Below are positions 53,337 through 61,698 of a DNA stretch of 64,000 bases, one piece after another. The stretch's first letter is position 1, and each line of letters starts with the position of its first letter. A program made the position numbers and the translations under genes. This DNA is from JAOUEA01 sp963810945 (GTDB lineage: Bacteria; Actinomycetota; UBA4738; HRBIN12): assembly GCA_963810945.1 (NCBI GenBank), contig CAWEPI010000014.1:186001-250000 (forward strand). Reading direction: 5' to 3'. The notes under the pieces are model-generated. The model was given only the letters and a program-made list of their open reading frames with translations, did not search any database and had not been told where the DNA came from.

Positions 53337-53695
53337 ACGAGCACTGGAGCGTCGCGGGGATCCTCGGACACATCGCGTTCTGGGATGCGCGCGCGATCGC
53401 GCTCGCCGACAAGCTGGAGCGGGGTGAGCCCTTCACGGCCTCCGAAGAGGAGCCGGAGGACCCGGGATGGATCAACGACGCGGCGCGCCCGTTGATCCAT
53501 GCCGTCCCACCTGACGAGCTGGCCGCCCTCGCCTTATGGCTCGCGGAGGAGACCGACCGGCGCGTGGCTTCGATCCCACCCGACCGGATGTGGCCGCAGG
53601 ACGCCGGAAGCCCGCTGAACCCCTCGCGCGCTAGTCATCGGGGCGAGCACCTCGACGAGATCGAGGCGGTGCTGGGCGGAAGGCTGCCCCGCTAG
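53240..53695 (+). CDS. DinB-like protein
   Basis: 151 aa four-helix protein. A His in RTQVNEHWSVAGILGHIAFW and the late HRGEHLDEIEAVL carry the metal-binding residues usual for DinB/DfsB folds. Such proteins include mycothiol- and bacillithiol-dependent transferases. GTG 53240. Its last four bases overlap the convergent DUF4337 gene. Confidence 0.8.
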   Translation: MEPSYIEENAEQLRRMRALVERLDDGALRTQVNEHWSVAGILGHIAFWDARAIALADKLERGEPFTASEEEPEDPGWINDAARPLIHAVPPDELAALALWLAEETDRRVASIPPDRMWPQDAGSPLNPSRASHRGEHLDEIEAVLGGRLPR

Positions 53696-54381
53696 ATCCG
53701 TGGAAGCGTCACGATCCCCGAGACGGCGACGATCAAGAGCACCAGTGCGATGACGCCGGCCGCCGTCCGGACGGCGTGGTACTTGAAGCGTTGGGCGATC
53801 GCCACGAGGAAGAGCACAGTGGCCAACAGGACGGTCTGGCGAACGTACCGGTCGGCGTTCTCACGCGCGTCGGTGCCCTCCGTGAACGTGGACGAGGCTC
53901 GAACGTTCAGCGCCTGCCCCGCGACGTCCCCGGGGTTCACGTACTCATGCATGAAGCCCGGACCCGCCGGAGCGGTGGGGTCGTGGAACGGGTCGGTCTT
54001 CAGCCACGCGTCGAAGGCGACCTTGTATTCCGGGCTGAAGCGGCGCACGTAGAGGGCGGCGAGTTCCTCGTCCCCTGCCTGCCGGGCCTGGACCCACGTG
54101 TTGAAGGTCGAGACGTCGAGGAGCTTCTGCTGACCACCGAGCGTGATCGCCTCGTCCGCCTCGATCCGCTCGCGCGAGGCCGTCCCGTACAGGAACGCCT
54201 GGCGCCCATCCCACCGCGCGGCCTGGTAGCCGCTCCAGGCGGTCGCGATCGCCACCGCGGCCAAGACGATGACCTCGAAGATCTCCGCCATCTCGTGCCA
54301 TGTACGCTTCTCGCGCGACTCCGGGGCCTCGGGATGTTCGGACAGCTTGTGGGCAGCCTCGATGTTCATCCCCTCGGGCAC
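53692..54381 (-). CDS. DUF4337-like membrane protein
   Basis: 229 aa. One N-terminal transmembrane segment (IFEVIVLAAVAIATAWSGYQ), a long soluble helical stretch (about 55-170) and two C-terminal segments (TVLLATVLFLVAIAQ, AAGVIALVLLIVAVSGIV). This layout is that of DUF4337. GTG 54381 has GGGAGGA upstream; TTG 54399 and ATG 54369 are alternatives. Function unknown. Confidence 0.75.
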   Translation of the reverse strand: MPEGMNIEAAHKLSEHPEAPESREKRTWHEMAEIFEVIVLAAVAIATAWSGYQAARWDGRQAFLYGTASRERIEADEAITLGGQQKLLDVSTFNTWVQARQAGDEELAALYVRRFSPEYKVAFDAWLKTDPFHDPTAPAGPGFMHEYVNPGDVAGQALNVRASSTFTEGTDARENADRYVRQTVLLATVLFLVAIAQRFKYHAVRTAAGVIALVLLIVAVSGIVTLPRI

Positions 54382-54455
54382 TTCGGATCCTCCCGTCAAC
54401 AGGCCGTGACGACGAGACTAGTCGAGCGCTCGCTCGTGGAGCGTAGGGTTACGCC

Positions 54456-54971
54456 ATGGAGACGTGGGATGCCATCACGGCTCGACGCAACGTCCGCGAG
54501 TTCGATGGGCGACCCATCGCGTCGGATCACCTCGACCGGATCCTCGAGGCGGGCCGGCGATCGCCGTCTTCGAAGAACGAGCAGCCGTGGGACTTCGTCG
54601 TCGTGACGCAGCGCGCCGCATTGCAGCGGCTCGCCGACGTCTGGCGGTTCGGACGGCACATCGCCGGTGCGGCGGCCGCCATCGCGTTGCTCTCACCAGC
54701 ATCGGAAGATCCGGACGCTCGTGAGACGTACGCCTTCGACCTGGGGCAGGCCGGGATGAGCATGATGATCGCCGCGGCGGACCTCGGGATCGGTAGCTGC
54801 CACTCCGCGATCGGTGATCAAGCGATGGCGCGAGCGCTGCTGGGCTTCCCGGAGGCCCGCGAGTGCGTGATCATCCTTTCGCTCGGATATCCGGCCGCGC
54901 GCCCGCTCTCGCCGATCGAGCGAGTGAACCGTCGAGCCTTCGACGACGTCGTGCATCGCGAGCGGTGGTAG
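54456..54971 (+). CDS. Nitroreductase-family FMN protein
   Basis: 171 aa. N-terminal AITARRNVREFDGRPI binds FMN phosphate, then APSSKNEQPWDF-like RRSPSSKNEQPWDFVVV, and the late GIGSCHSAIGD and LGYPAARP blocks. Short members of this family reduce nitro groups, quinones or flavins. Starts at ATG 54456, divergent from DUF4337. Confidence 0.9.
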   Translation: METWDAITARRNVREFDGRPIASDHLDRILEAGRRSPSSKNEQPWDFVVVTQRAALQRLADVWRFGRHIAGAAAAIALLSPASEDPDARETYAFDLGQAGMSMMIAAADLGIGSCHSAIGDQAMARALLGFPEARECVIILSLGYPAARPLSPIERVNRRAFDDVVHRERW

Positions 54972-55040
54972 CTCCCCAGCCTGGCTCGGCCGAAGGGACC
55001 GCCGTGATCACGAGCCGTGTCGGCGCGGTGAGCCGACCGT

Positions 55041-55346
55041 TCACGCCCCGATGAGCTCCTGCCGCCGCTGGGCGGCGATGAGCACCTGCGCGGCATCCTT
55101 GGCCCGCATCCGGGTGACCACGTCCGCGAAGGAGAAGGGGTCGGCGGCGGCTCGGGCCCGTACGTCCCCCGCCCGATGGCGGGACCAGACCCAGGACACG
55201 CCGGTGATGACGGCCACGACCGCGGTCAACGCCCACGCGACCGGGCCCCACAACGCGACGTCCAACAGCGCAACCATCGCGACGACGGTTGCGGTGAGCA
55301 AGGACTTGAAGGGATGCTCTCGAACGAACTGTGGCCGGTAGGCCAT
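55041..55346 (-). CDS. Small two-TM membrane protein
   Basis: 101 aa. Two hydrophobic helices (LLTATVVAMVALLDVALWGP, VAWALTAVVAVITGVSWVW), then a charged helical tail (FADVVTRMRAKDAAQVLIAA). ATG 55346 with GAGGAGG upstream decides the start. No known family recognised. Confidence 0.7.
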   Translation of the reverse strand: MAYRPQFVREHPFKSLLTATVVAMVALLDVALWGPVAWALTAVVAVITGVSWVWSRHRAGDVRARAAADPFSFADVVTRMRAKDAAQVLIAAQRRQELIGA

Positions 55347-55446
55347 GGCTGCCTCCTCGATCCTCAGGAACCGGGAAGGCAGGTCGCGGGTACTCCGCGC
55401 ATACGCCCCGTCTTGGGCGGCTCCACCAGTGGTGGACCCTTCGAGC

Positions 55447-55662
55447 TTACTCGGTTGCCGGTGCGCCGCGACGGACGGCAGGATGCGGCCATCGCGACAG
55501 ATCGTCGATGGCCTGCGCATACTCGAGGCAGGACGCGAACCCCGAACCTGGCGGGAGAAGAGATCGCTGGGGTTCGCCTCCGCCGAACCCGTCCCAGCGC
55601 ATCCAACTCAGGCTCACGGGCCCGATACTCGGGAGCGCGATCCAGCCCCCGATCCGGCCCAT
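55447..55662 (-). CDS. Possible small protein, 71 aa, unknown
   Basis: Lies in the 364-base gap between the two-TM gene and the monooxygenase gene. ATG 55662 has GAGGCGAG upstream. Codons in the first 40 positions prefer G or C at the third base, like real genes here. Contains WIALPSIGPVSLSWMRWDGF and SGFASCLEYAQAIDDLSRWP. No family recognised. It may be spurious. Confidence 0.3.
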   Translation of the reverse strand: MGRIGGWIALPSIGPVSLSWMRWDGFGGGEPQRSLLPPGSGFASCLEYAQAIDDLSRWPHPAVRRGAPATE

Positions 55663-55710
55663 CGCTCGCCTCGGACGCCTGCGGACATCTCAAGCTCGAA
55701 GGAGCGTTGC

Positions 55711-56016
55711 ATGCAGACCATGCGGATCGCGAACTACAAGATCACCAAGGGCACCTTCTCCGACATCGCCGATGTCGCCAAGGAAGGAATGCTGAAGACC
55801 TTCAGGAACGAGCCCGGGTTCCTGCGGTACGGACTCGCCGACACCGGCGATCAGACTTGCGTCTCGATCAGCCTGTGGGAGACCCGTGCCCAGGCCGAGT
55901 CGGCCACCCTCGTGTCCTCAGCCTGGGTGCTCGAGCACCTGAGCGATCGGGTGGAGCTCGTCTCCACGAAGATCGGCGACCTCGCCTTCTTCGAGGGCGT
56001 ACCCGCGACCGTCTGA
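55711..56016 (+). CDS. ABM-like (antibiotic biosynthesis monooxygenase fold) protein
   Basis: 101 aa ferredoxin-like fold with MRIANYKITKGTFSDIADVA, NEPGFLRYGLADTGDQTCVS and LWETRAQAESATLVSSAWV, typical of stress-induced ABM or EthD-like dimers with unknown substrate. ATG 55711 is behind GAAGGAGCG. A perfect hairpin follows the gene. Confidence 0.8.
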   Translation: MQTMRIANYKITKGTFSDIADVAKEGMLKTFRNEPGFLRYGLADTGDQTCVSISLWETRAQAESATLVSSAWVLEHLSDRVELVSTKIGDLAFFEGVPATV

Positions 56017-56074
56017 GCGGATCGCACTCCTGCGCGGCAGCGTGACCGCGGACGCGCCGGGGATCGCATCGACG

Positions 56075-56100
56075 AAGGAGCCCACATGCGTGGGCTCCTT
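56075..56100 (+). terminator. Rho-independent-like terminator after the ABM gene
   Basis: AAGGAGCCCAC (56075-56085) pairs perfectly with GTGGGCTCCTT (56090-56100) around a four-base loop ATGC. It also lies downstream of the convergent phosphorylase-like gene and may serve both. Confidence 0.85.
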
Positions 56101-56126
56101 CTCGTGTCAACGTCCATGCGGGGCCG

Positions 56127-57281
56127 CTAGTTCGTGGCCAGCCCGGCGATGATCGCCCACGTTGCCAGGGCTCCCGTGACGCTCGTCCAGTAGCCGTAGC
56201 TCGAGTAATACGCGACGGCCCACAGGGTCTGTGCGTTCAATCGGTACCCGTCCACAGGGATTGCGCCGTTGATCTGCGGATCCGACATGTTCCGCACGGC
56301 GGCCCAGCGGGGCGGATCCGCGAGCTCCGCCGCCGCCAGCCCGAGCGCGGCGTCCCCCATCTCCACCGCCGCCCCCTCCAGGTCGAGGCGGTTCACCGAG
56401 GTGCCGAACTCGAAGTAGTCGGTGGTGAGGATCGGATGGAACGCCGGCATGTCGCGGCCGTCCAGCTTGATGTCCGGCAGGTTCGGGTCCGTGTGGATCA
56501 TCGAGCCGTGGTAGTGATAGGCCTTCGTGGGCGGCAGCAGGGGCGGTTCCGCGAGCTCGCCGGCGAACGCCGCCATCAGTGACTCGGCCTCGTCGAAGCG
56601 CGTGGTGGGGATCTCCCAATCGCTCGTGAACGCGGCTCCGTTGAACGGCTCGTTGCGGAACTCCGACGCCAGGCGGAACTTCGCCCCGCGCGTCACGACC
56701 ACGTCGCCGAGCTGGTGATCCGCGAAGACCCCGCCCGATGTGCCGATCGTGAGCACCACGGAGGGGCGCGCTTCATCGAAGATCTGCAGGAACAGATCCT
56801 TCACCGGGAGCGTGGCCGTCCCCTCACCGGTGCGGATCCCGTCCTGGTTGAGATGGAGCTCCGACTTCACGCACAGGACGGTGGTGGCACCGATCGTGCA
56901 CGTGAAGTAGCTCCCCAGCCGCTGCGCGGCCGCGGCCGGCGCCCCCGCTCGGATCCGAGACGCGTAGTCGGGGAAGTTCCGGGTGTACCGGTACCACGCG
57001 GCCCGACCGAAGCCGGGGGTGAAGACGTCGCACAGTGCGTCCTGCTCGTCGACGGTCCAGGTGATCACCACCACGTCGGCGGCGGGCAGGGGTGCCGAGG
57101 GATCGGGCGCGGGGGCGATCGGGACGGGCGTGGGGGCGAGGCCGTCAGGGAAGGGGATCAGCAGGCGACGCGCGGGCGGCCCGGGTGACGGGGGTGCCGG
57201 CACGAGCGCGAGGTCGTCCTCGGAGATGCCGCGCGCGATCAGCTCTCGTCCGATCGCGGTGCGTTCCTGGATGTCCTCCAC
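56127..57281 (-). CDS. Nucleoside-phosphorylase/MTAN-fold protein
   Basis: About 384 aa. N-terminal 90 residues are Pro-rich (PAPPSPGPPARR). The core starts with DVVVITWTVDEQDAL and contains VVLTIGTSGGVFADHQLGDV, VTRGAKFRLA and the late AVEMGDAALGLAAAE and VRNMSDPQING. The E-M-(E/G)-x-A block after a GTxGG(V/L) strand marks the PNP_UDP fold, which cleaves nucleosides. In defence and conflict loci, similar domains act as nucleoside-depleting effectors. GTG 57281 with GAGGACGG upstream is taken as start; GTG 57348 is possible. Confidence 0.7.
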   Translation of the reverse strand: MEDIQERTAIGRELIARGISEDDLALVPAPPSPGPPARRLLIPFPDGLAPTPVPIAPAPDPSAPLPAADVVVITWTVDEQDALCDVFTPGFGRAAWYRYTRNFPDYASRIRAGAPAAAAQRLGSYFTCTIGATTVLCVKSELHLNQDGIRTGEGTATLPVKDLFLQIFDEARPSVVLTIGTSGGVFADHQLGDVVVTRGAKFRLASEFRNEPFNGAAFTSDWEIPTTRFDEAESLMAAFAGELAEPPLLPPTKAYHYHGSMIHTDPNLPDIKLDGRDMPAFHPILTTDYFEFGTSVNRLDLEGAAVEMGDAALGLAAAELADPPRWAAVRNMSDPQINGAIPVDGYRLNAQTLWAVAYYSSYGYWTSVTGALATWAIIAGLATN

Positions 57282-57294
57282 GACCGAGCCGTCC

Positions 57295-58110
57295 TCAGGC
57301 TGCGGCGTGTCGGGTTCGCCGGCGGCCCCGACGGGGCGCGATCGGTCCACCGAACTTAACGGTGCTCCGCTCCCACTGGCGCCGCGGTGTCCTTCGCCGC
57401 TCGCGGCGGCTGCCGGGCTTCGGACGGGCCACCGCGCGCGCCGCCGAGACCGACATGGGGGCGGTCTGCGCGAGCAGGTCCGTGGTGGCGTCGGCGGTGA
57501 CCTGCTGCCACCCCATCCCCTTCCCGACCTCGTAGACGCTGATGTAGCCACCCGGGCGCAGCTCAAGCGGGCCGCTGCACCGCTCCTTGAAGTCGTAGGG
57601 CCCCGGGAAGCCCGGCATGAACCAGCGCGGCGTCACGAAGTCCGACACGAGGACGCCGTCGATCTCGTACCCGAGCTCATCGGCCTCGACAGCGTCGCAC
57701 GACTCGTAGGCGACGATGATCCCCGTCCCGTCGTCGCGCTGGAGGAACACGCAGCGGTTGATCTCGGGGTCCGCGAGGATCTCGAGCAGCTCGTGGGAGA
57801 ACGTGACGGACACCTCGAGGCCGAGCGCCCGATCGGTGCCCGCGAACACCTTGCCCAGCGGCAGCCCCTCATCGGTCACGTCGTGGTAACCGAGCGCGCC
57901 CGCCTGATCGGAGTCGTCGAAGATCGACAGCCACCAGCTCCCCGGTTCCGGGGTCTCGTCCTTGGCGACGAACGTCAGGCTGGCATCGATGTTCCACGCC
58001 GGGTCGAAGTCCTCGTCGACCTGCTTCTGCATCACCGGAAGGAGCGCCTGCACCTCCTCGTCGGTCATCACGGTGCTCGGGTTCAACACGGAGATGATGG
58101 TCTCTGCCAT
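57295..58110 (-). CDS. Conserved protein with HELLE zincin-like motif
   Basis: 271 aa, cytoplasmic. Includes TFVAKDETPEPGSWWLSIFD, AGALGYHDVTDEGLPLGKVF and VSVTFSHELLEILADPEINR; HELLE plus the following acidic residues resembles a metal-binding helix of zincins, though the second His of a full HExxH is missing. C-terminal tail is Arg-rich and may continue slightly beyond the fold. ATG 58110 with GAGGGGGAGGG upstream. It ends 14 bases before the phosphorylase-like gene, so the two are probably co-transcribed. Confidence 0.7.
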   Translation of the reverse strand: MAETIISVLNPSTVMTDEEVQALLPVMQKQVDEDFDPAWNIDASLTFVAKDETPEPGSWWLSIFDDSDQAGALGYHDVTDEGLPLGKVFAGTDRALGLEVSVTFSHELLEILADPEINRCVFLQRDDGTGIIVAYESCDAVEADELGYEIDGVLVSDFVTPRWFMPGFPGPYDFKERCSGPLELRPGGYISVYEVGKGMGWQQVTADATTDLLAQTAPMSVSAARAVARPKPGSRRERRRTPRRQWERSTVKFGGPIAPRRGRRRTRHAAA

Positions 58111-58228
58111 GGCCCTCCCCCTCGGTTGCCTCCGCTGCGAGCCACCCAACCGTAGGCCCGCGACGCGGCTCGGGCAGTCGGCCGTACGCATCATTCCCGG
58201 GTCCCCCAAGCGACCGATGGGGCTTCGT

Positions 58229-59344
58229 TCACCTGGTTACCAGTCGGAAGACCCCGAGGTACGTGTTGTAGTACAGCCTCCCGTTGGGCCCCACCTCGAC
58301 GGAGAGGATCGAGCGCGCGGGTCGACCGAGCACGTCGACCTTCACCACCCTCCTCCGGTCGGGTGAGAGCCGTGCACGCCGGAGCTCCCCGGTGTTGTAA
58401 GCACCGAAGAAGAGCGCGCCTTCGCTCTTCGGTCCGAGGCGGCATCGACGACAGAAGGCCAGACCCGTGGGAGCGATGGTCGGGGTGTACCACCGCTGAG
58501 GGAGCACGGGGTTCGGGCCATCCTGATTCGTGTTGCCCGGAGCGCCTCCGCTGCACGTGGCCGACGGACCCCAGCCGAAGTTCCCCGCGCGCCTCACGAG
58601 GTTGAGTTCGTCGTTGCACTCGGGGCCGTTGTCGGTCTCCCAGAGCCGTCCGGTTCGCGGATCGAAGCCCATACCGAACGAGTTCCGGAACCCCCGCGCG
58701 TAGATGCGAGAGTGCCGGATCGGGTTGTCCTTGGGGATAGCGCCGAACGGCGTCATGCGCAGGATCTTGCCGCGGAGGGAACGCAGCGACTGCGCGCTCG
58801 CCGGGGAGGTCGCGTCGCCCATGAACACGTAGAGCATCCGGTCCGGCCCGAACAGGAGCCGCCCGCCGGTGTGTTCATGGAGCGAACCCGCGCGCGCCGA
58901 GAACATGACGTGCATGTCCCTTCCACGATCGCGCACCGAACGGATGCGCAAGACCTGGTCGAGGAGGCGCCCACCGACGGAACGGGTGGCGAACACGTAG
59001 ACCCAGGGGACCCGTGGGAACCGTGGGTGGAGCGCGATCCCGAGGAGACCTTGCTCCTGCAGCGCCGCCACGGCGGGCACATGGAAGAAGCGATGATGTC
59101 CGCCCGACTTCGTGTTGAACACCAGGATGTCCCCGCGCGCCTTCTCCACCACCCAGATCCGGCCGTCACGCGAGATCGTGAACCCGACGGCCTGCTTCAC
59201 GCCTTCGACCACCCTGTGCCCCACGACCTTCGCTTCCGCGGTGTCGGCGCGCGCAACTACGAGACCCACGAACAGCACCGAGAGGACGACCACCAACACC
59301 TCCTTGGTCAGCCGTGGGGATCTCGGAAGGCCCGACGTGTCCAT
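58229..59344 (-). CDS. PQQ-dependent sugar dehydrogenase (GSDH/sorbosone type), secreted
   Basis: 371 aa with an N-terminal anchor (VLVVVLSVLFVGLVVARA). Six-bladed propeller marks of soluble glucose/aldose dehydrogenases: VGFTISRDGRIWVVEKARG, LGIALHPRFPRVPWVYVF, GGRLLFGPDRMLYVFMGD, GKILRMTPFGAIPKDNPI, YARGFRNSFGMGFDPRTGRL, WETDNGPECNDELN and GNFGWGPS. It oxidises aldoses using PQQ and Ca. ATG 59344 has AAAGGAG upstream. Confidence 0.9.
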   Translation of the reverse strand: MDTSGLPRSPRLTKEVLVVVLSVLFVGLVVARADTAEAKVVGHRVVEGVKQAVGFTISRDGRIWVVEKARGDILVFNTKSGGHHRFFHVPAVAALQEQGLLGIALHPRFPRVPWVYVFATRSVGGRLLDQVLRIRSVRDRGRDMHVMFSARAGSLHEHTGGRLLFGPDRMLYVFMGDATSPASAQSLRSLRGKILRMTPFGAIPKDNPIRHSRIYARGFRNSFGMGFDPRTGRLWETDNGPECNDELNLVRRAGNFGWGPSATCSGGAPGNTNQDGPNPVLPQRWYTPTIAPTGLAFCRRCRLGPKSEGALFFGAYNTGELRRARLSPDRRRVVKVDVLGRPARSILSVEVGPNGRLYYNTYLGVFRLVTR

Positions 59345-59451
59345 GCGGGTGCGCTCCTTTCGCATGTTCCTCGGTCGGGCAACCTCTTTCCGTACGCCAG
59401 AGCGGCCCTCGGTTGAGGACCCGTGATATCTCGACGTCGCGTCTCGGCCGG

Positions 59452-60117
59452 TCAGTCGGCCTGCAGGACGAACTTGATGGTCGCCACCTGATCCGTGTGG
59501 GTCGTGTCCGTGAAGACATCTCCCAGCCAGATCGTGTGCCTGCCCGGGGCGAGGCCCCGCACCATCACGAACCAACCTTCGAGGAACATCTGATACTCCC
59601 CCGCCGGCACGCCGAACAGGTTGTCCGCGCCCAGGTCGAGCCGCACCCATGAACCGGTCTTGAACCGGTCGATCCCTGAGACCCGCTCACCGTCGACCTT
59701 GACCACCGCATCGTGGGTCATCGCCATGAACGCGTCGGCGATCGCCTTCGTGCCCTTGCGCGTGTCGGAGTCCAGACCCAGCGTCGCGAATTGACCACCG
59801 GGGCTTACGAGGAGCGGCCGATGCGCGGGGACGCTGCAGTGCACCACGAGGCCCTCGGAGGTGGCCACGGGCATGAACAAGATCCCACCACGCGGCGTGA
59901 CCGCGTCGCAGGTGGGGTTCACGATAGGGCTCTCGGCCACCGGCGGCTCGAACAGGTACCGAGCGAAGCGTCGCGTCCACGCCTCATAGGACACACCGAG
60001 CGGATGGGTGTTCGGCCCGTAGACCGCGCCCTCGGACCCCTCGGCATTCGCGCTCACGGGCATCGCCATGGCCATCGCCATGAGCATCCCGAGCACGACG
60101 AGCGATCGTCTCCTCAT
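59452..60117 (-). CDS. Secreted protein of unknown function
   Basis: 221 aa with signal peptide (SLVVLGMLMAMAMAMPVSAN). The mature part has YGPNTHPLGVSYEAWTRRFA and RYLFEPPVAESPIVNP, GGILFMPVATSEG, and at the end GRHTIWLGDVFTDTTHTDQV. This W-x-x-R-F/Y-A...NP.C pattern is shared by a group of secreted proteins in soil bacteria without known role. ATG 60117 with GGAGGGGGG upstream. Same strand as the PQQ enzyme. Confidence 0.75.
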   Translation of the reverse strand: MRRRSLVVLGMLMAMAMAMPVSANAEGSEGAVYGPNTHPLGVSYEAWTRRFARYLFEPPVAESPIVNPTCDAVTPRGGILFMPVATSEGLVVHCSVPAHRPLLVSPGGQFATLGLDSDTRKGTKAIADAFMAMTHDAVVKVDGERVSGIDRFKTGSWVRLDLGADNLFGVPAGEYQMFLEGWFVMVRGLAPGRHTIWLGDVFTDTTHTDQVATIKFVLQAD

Positions 60118-60290
60118 CCGCGACCCCCCTCCGACGGTGTTCCCCTGACGGGAAACAGGTTCGCCATCATTGCTCCGAAAGGCGACGGGGGTCAAACCGG
60201 GATGCCGGGTGGTCTGTGATGCTCGCGCCACATTAGGGTCGTGTCGTCCGCGCTGAAGCGCATCGACAGCAGATCGAGGGGGGACCGGCC

Positions 60291-61316
60291 GTGGAGCCTT
60301 GGGCATCCGACCTGCGAGGTCGTTTCGATGAGCACACGATCGAGAGCGAGACGCTCCGTGGCAATCCGCTCGGCGATCCGCACGAGCGGCCCCTGTGGGT
60401 GTACCTGCCGCCCGGCTACGACGACGACCCCGACGCGCGATTCCCCGCCGTCTACGCGATCCAGGGTCTCACCGGCCAGCTCGACATGTGGCGGAACCGC
60501 GCCCCCTTCCGACGGAACTTCCCGGAGCTCGCCGACGACCTCTTCGCGCGTGGCGACGCGCCGCCCGTGGTGGTCGTGTGGGTCGACTGCTGGACCTCGC
60601 TCGGCGGCAGCCAGTTCCTCGACTCACCCGGGACGGGGAACTACCTCACGTACCTGTGCGACGAGGTCGTGCCGTTCGTCGACGAGCGCTACCGCACGAT
60701 CGCCGACCGCGCACGCCGCGGCATCCAGGGCAAGTCGAGCGGTGGCTACGGGGCGATGGTCGTGCCGATGCTCCGGCCCGAGCTGTGGGGCGGGTTGGCC
60801 ACCCACGCCGGCGACGCACTGTTCGAGGTCTGCTACCTCCCGGAGTTCCGCGACGCGGCGCGCGCCCTCCGCGACGAGTACGAGGGGTCCTACGAGCGCT
60901 TCTGGAAGGACTTCCGCAGCCGCCCGGCGATGTCCAAGCCGAGCGACGGCATCCTGCTGAACGGATGGTGCATGGCGGCGTGCTACTCCGCCGACGCGGA
61001 CGGCACGGTCCGCTTGCCGTTCGAGCCCGCGACCGGTGAGGTGATCCCGGAGATCTGGGAGCGCTGGCTCGCGCACGACCCGGTGCGCATGGTGACCGAT
61101 CACGCCGACGTCCTGCGATCGATGCGCGCGATCTACATCGACGCGGGGAAGAAGGACGAGTGGTTCTTGGATCTCGGGGCCGAGGCCTTCCGGCGCGCGC
61201 TGGAAGGGATCGGCGTCACCGACGTCGCCTTCGAGCTCTTCGACGCCACCCACATGGGGATCGAGTACCGCTACCCGCTCAGCCTGCGATACCTCGCCGA
61301 ACGACTCTCCGCGTGA
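60291..61316 (+). CDS. Enterochelin-esterase-like alpha/beta hydrolase
   Basis: 341 aa. YLPPGYDDDPDARFPAVYAI at the start of the core, VVVWVDCWTSLGGSQFLDSP, LCDEVVPFVDERYRTIADRA, nucleophile Ser in GKSSGGYGAMV and His in FDATHMGIEYRY; acid near IYIDAGKKDEWF. This is the esterase D/Fes-like family. No signal peptide. GTG 60291. A small ABM-like gene follows 41 bases later. Confidence 0.9.
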   Translation: MEPWASDLRGRFDEHTIESETLRGNPLGDPHERPLWVYLPPGYDDDPDARFPAVYAIQGLTGQLDMWRNRAPFRRNFPELADDLFARGDAPPVVVVWVDCWTSLGGSQFLDSPGTGNYLTYLCDEVVPFVDERYRTIADRARRGIQGKSSGGYGAMVVPMLRPELWGGLATHAGDALFEVCYLPEFRDAARALRDEYEGSYERFWKDFRSRPAMSKPSDGILLNGWCMAACYSADADGTVRLPFEPATGEVIPEIWERWLAHDPVRMVTDHADVLRSMRAIYIDAGKKDEWFLDLGAEAFRRALEGIGVTDVAFELFDATHMGIEYRYPLSLRYLAERLSA

Positions 61317-61357
61317 ATCGGCACGACGAAGACCTGCCGCGTTAGGAGGAACCTCGG

Positions 61358-61635
61358 ATGCTCTATCACCTGTCGATCCACCGGCCCCGGCCGGAACACG
61401 AGCAAGATCTGATCGCGTCGATGCACCGCTTCGGCGCCACCGCGCGCGAGCAGGGCGCGATCGAGGCGCACACGTTGAAGGACGCGCGGTCCGAGGCGCT
61501 CGTGGGCCTCGCGATCTGGCGCTCGGACGACGACCTCGCGGCCGCCCGGCCCGCCCTGGGGCGGCGGTCGAGGCCGACGACTTCGACGCTTGGGAGTCCG
61601 CTCCGACCGAGCTGTTCCTGCTCCACGACGTGTGA
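61358..61635 (+). CDS. Small ABM-like dimeric protein, frame break near 61560
   Basis: About 91 aa. MLYHLSIHRPRPEHEQDLIA, EQGAIEAHTLKDARSEALVG and LAIWRSDDDLAAARPAL in the first frame, then AAVEADDFDAWESAPTELFL plus LHDV in another. The break is in CTGGGGCGGCGG; length is 3n+2, so a base is probably missing there. With the esterase upstream it could form a two-gene unit. ATG 61358 behind TTAGGAGGA. Confidence 0.7.
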
Positions 61636-61637
61636 GC

Positions 61638-61660
61638 GAGGGCCCGCCTCGACGGCCCTC
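61638..61660 (+). terminator. Hairpin after the ABM-like gene
   Basis: GAGGGCC (61638-61644) pairs with GGCCCTC (61654-61660), nine-base loop, starting two bases after the stop codon. Followed by CTCGTTCG, no real T tract. Confidence 0.5.
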
Positions 61661-61698
61661 CTCGTTCGCCAGATAATGCCGCTGCGGAAGGGGGACCC

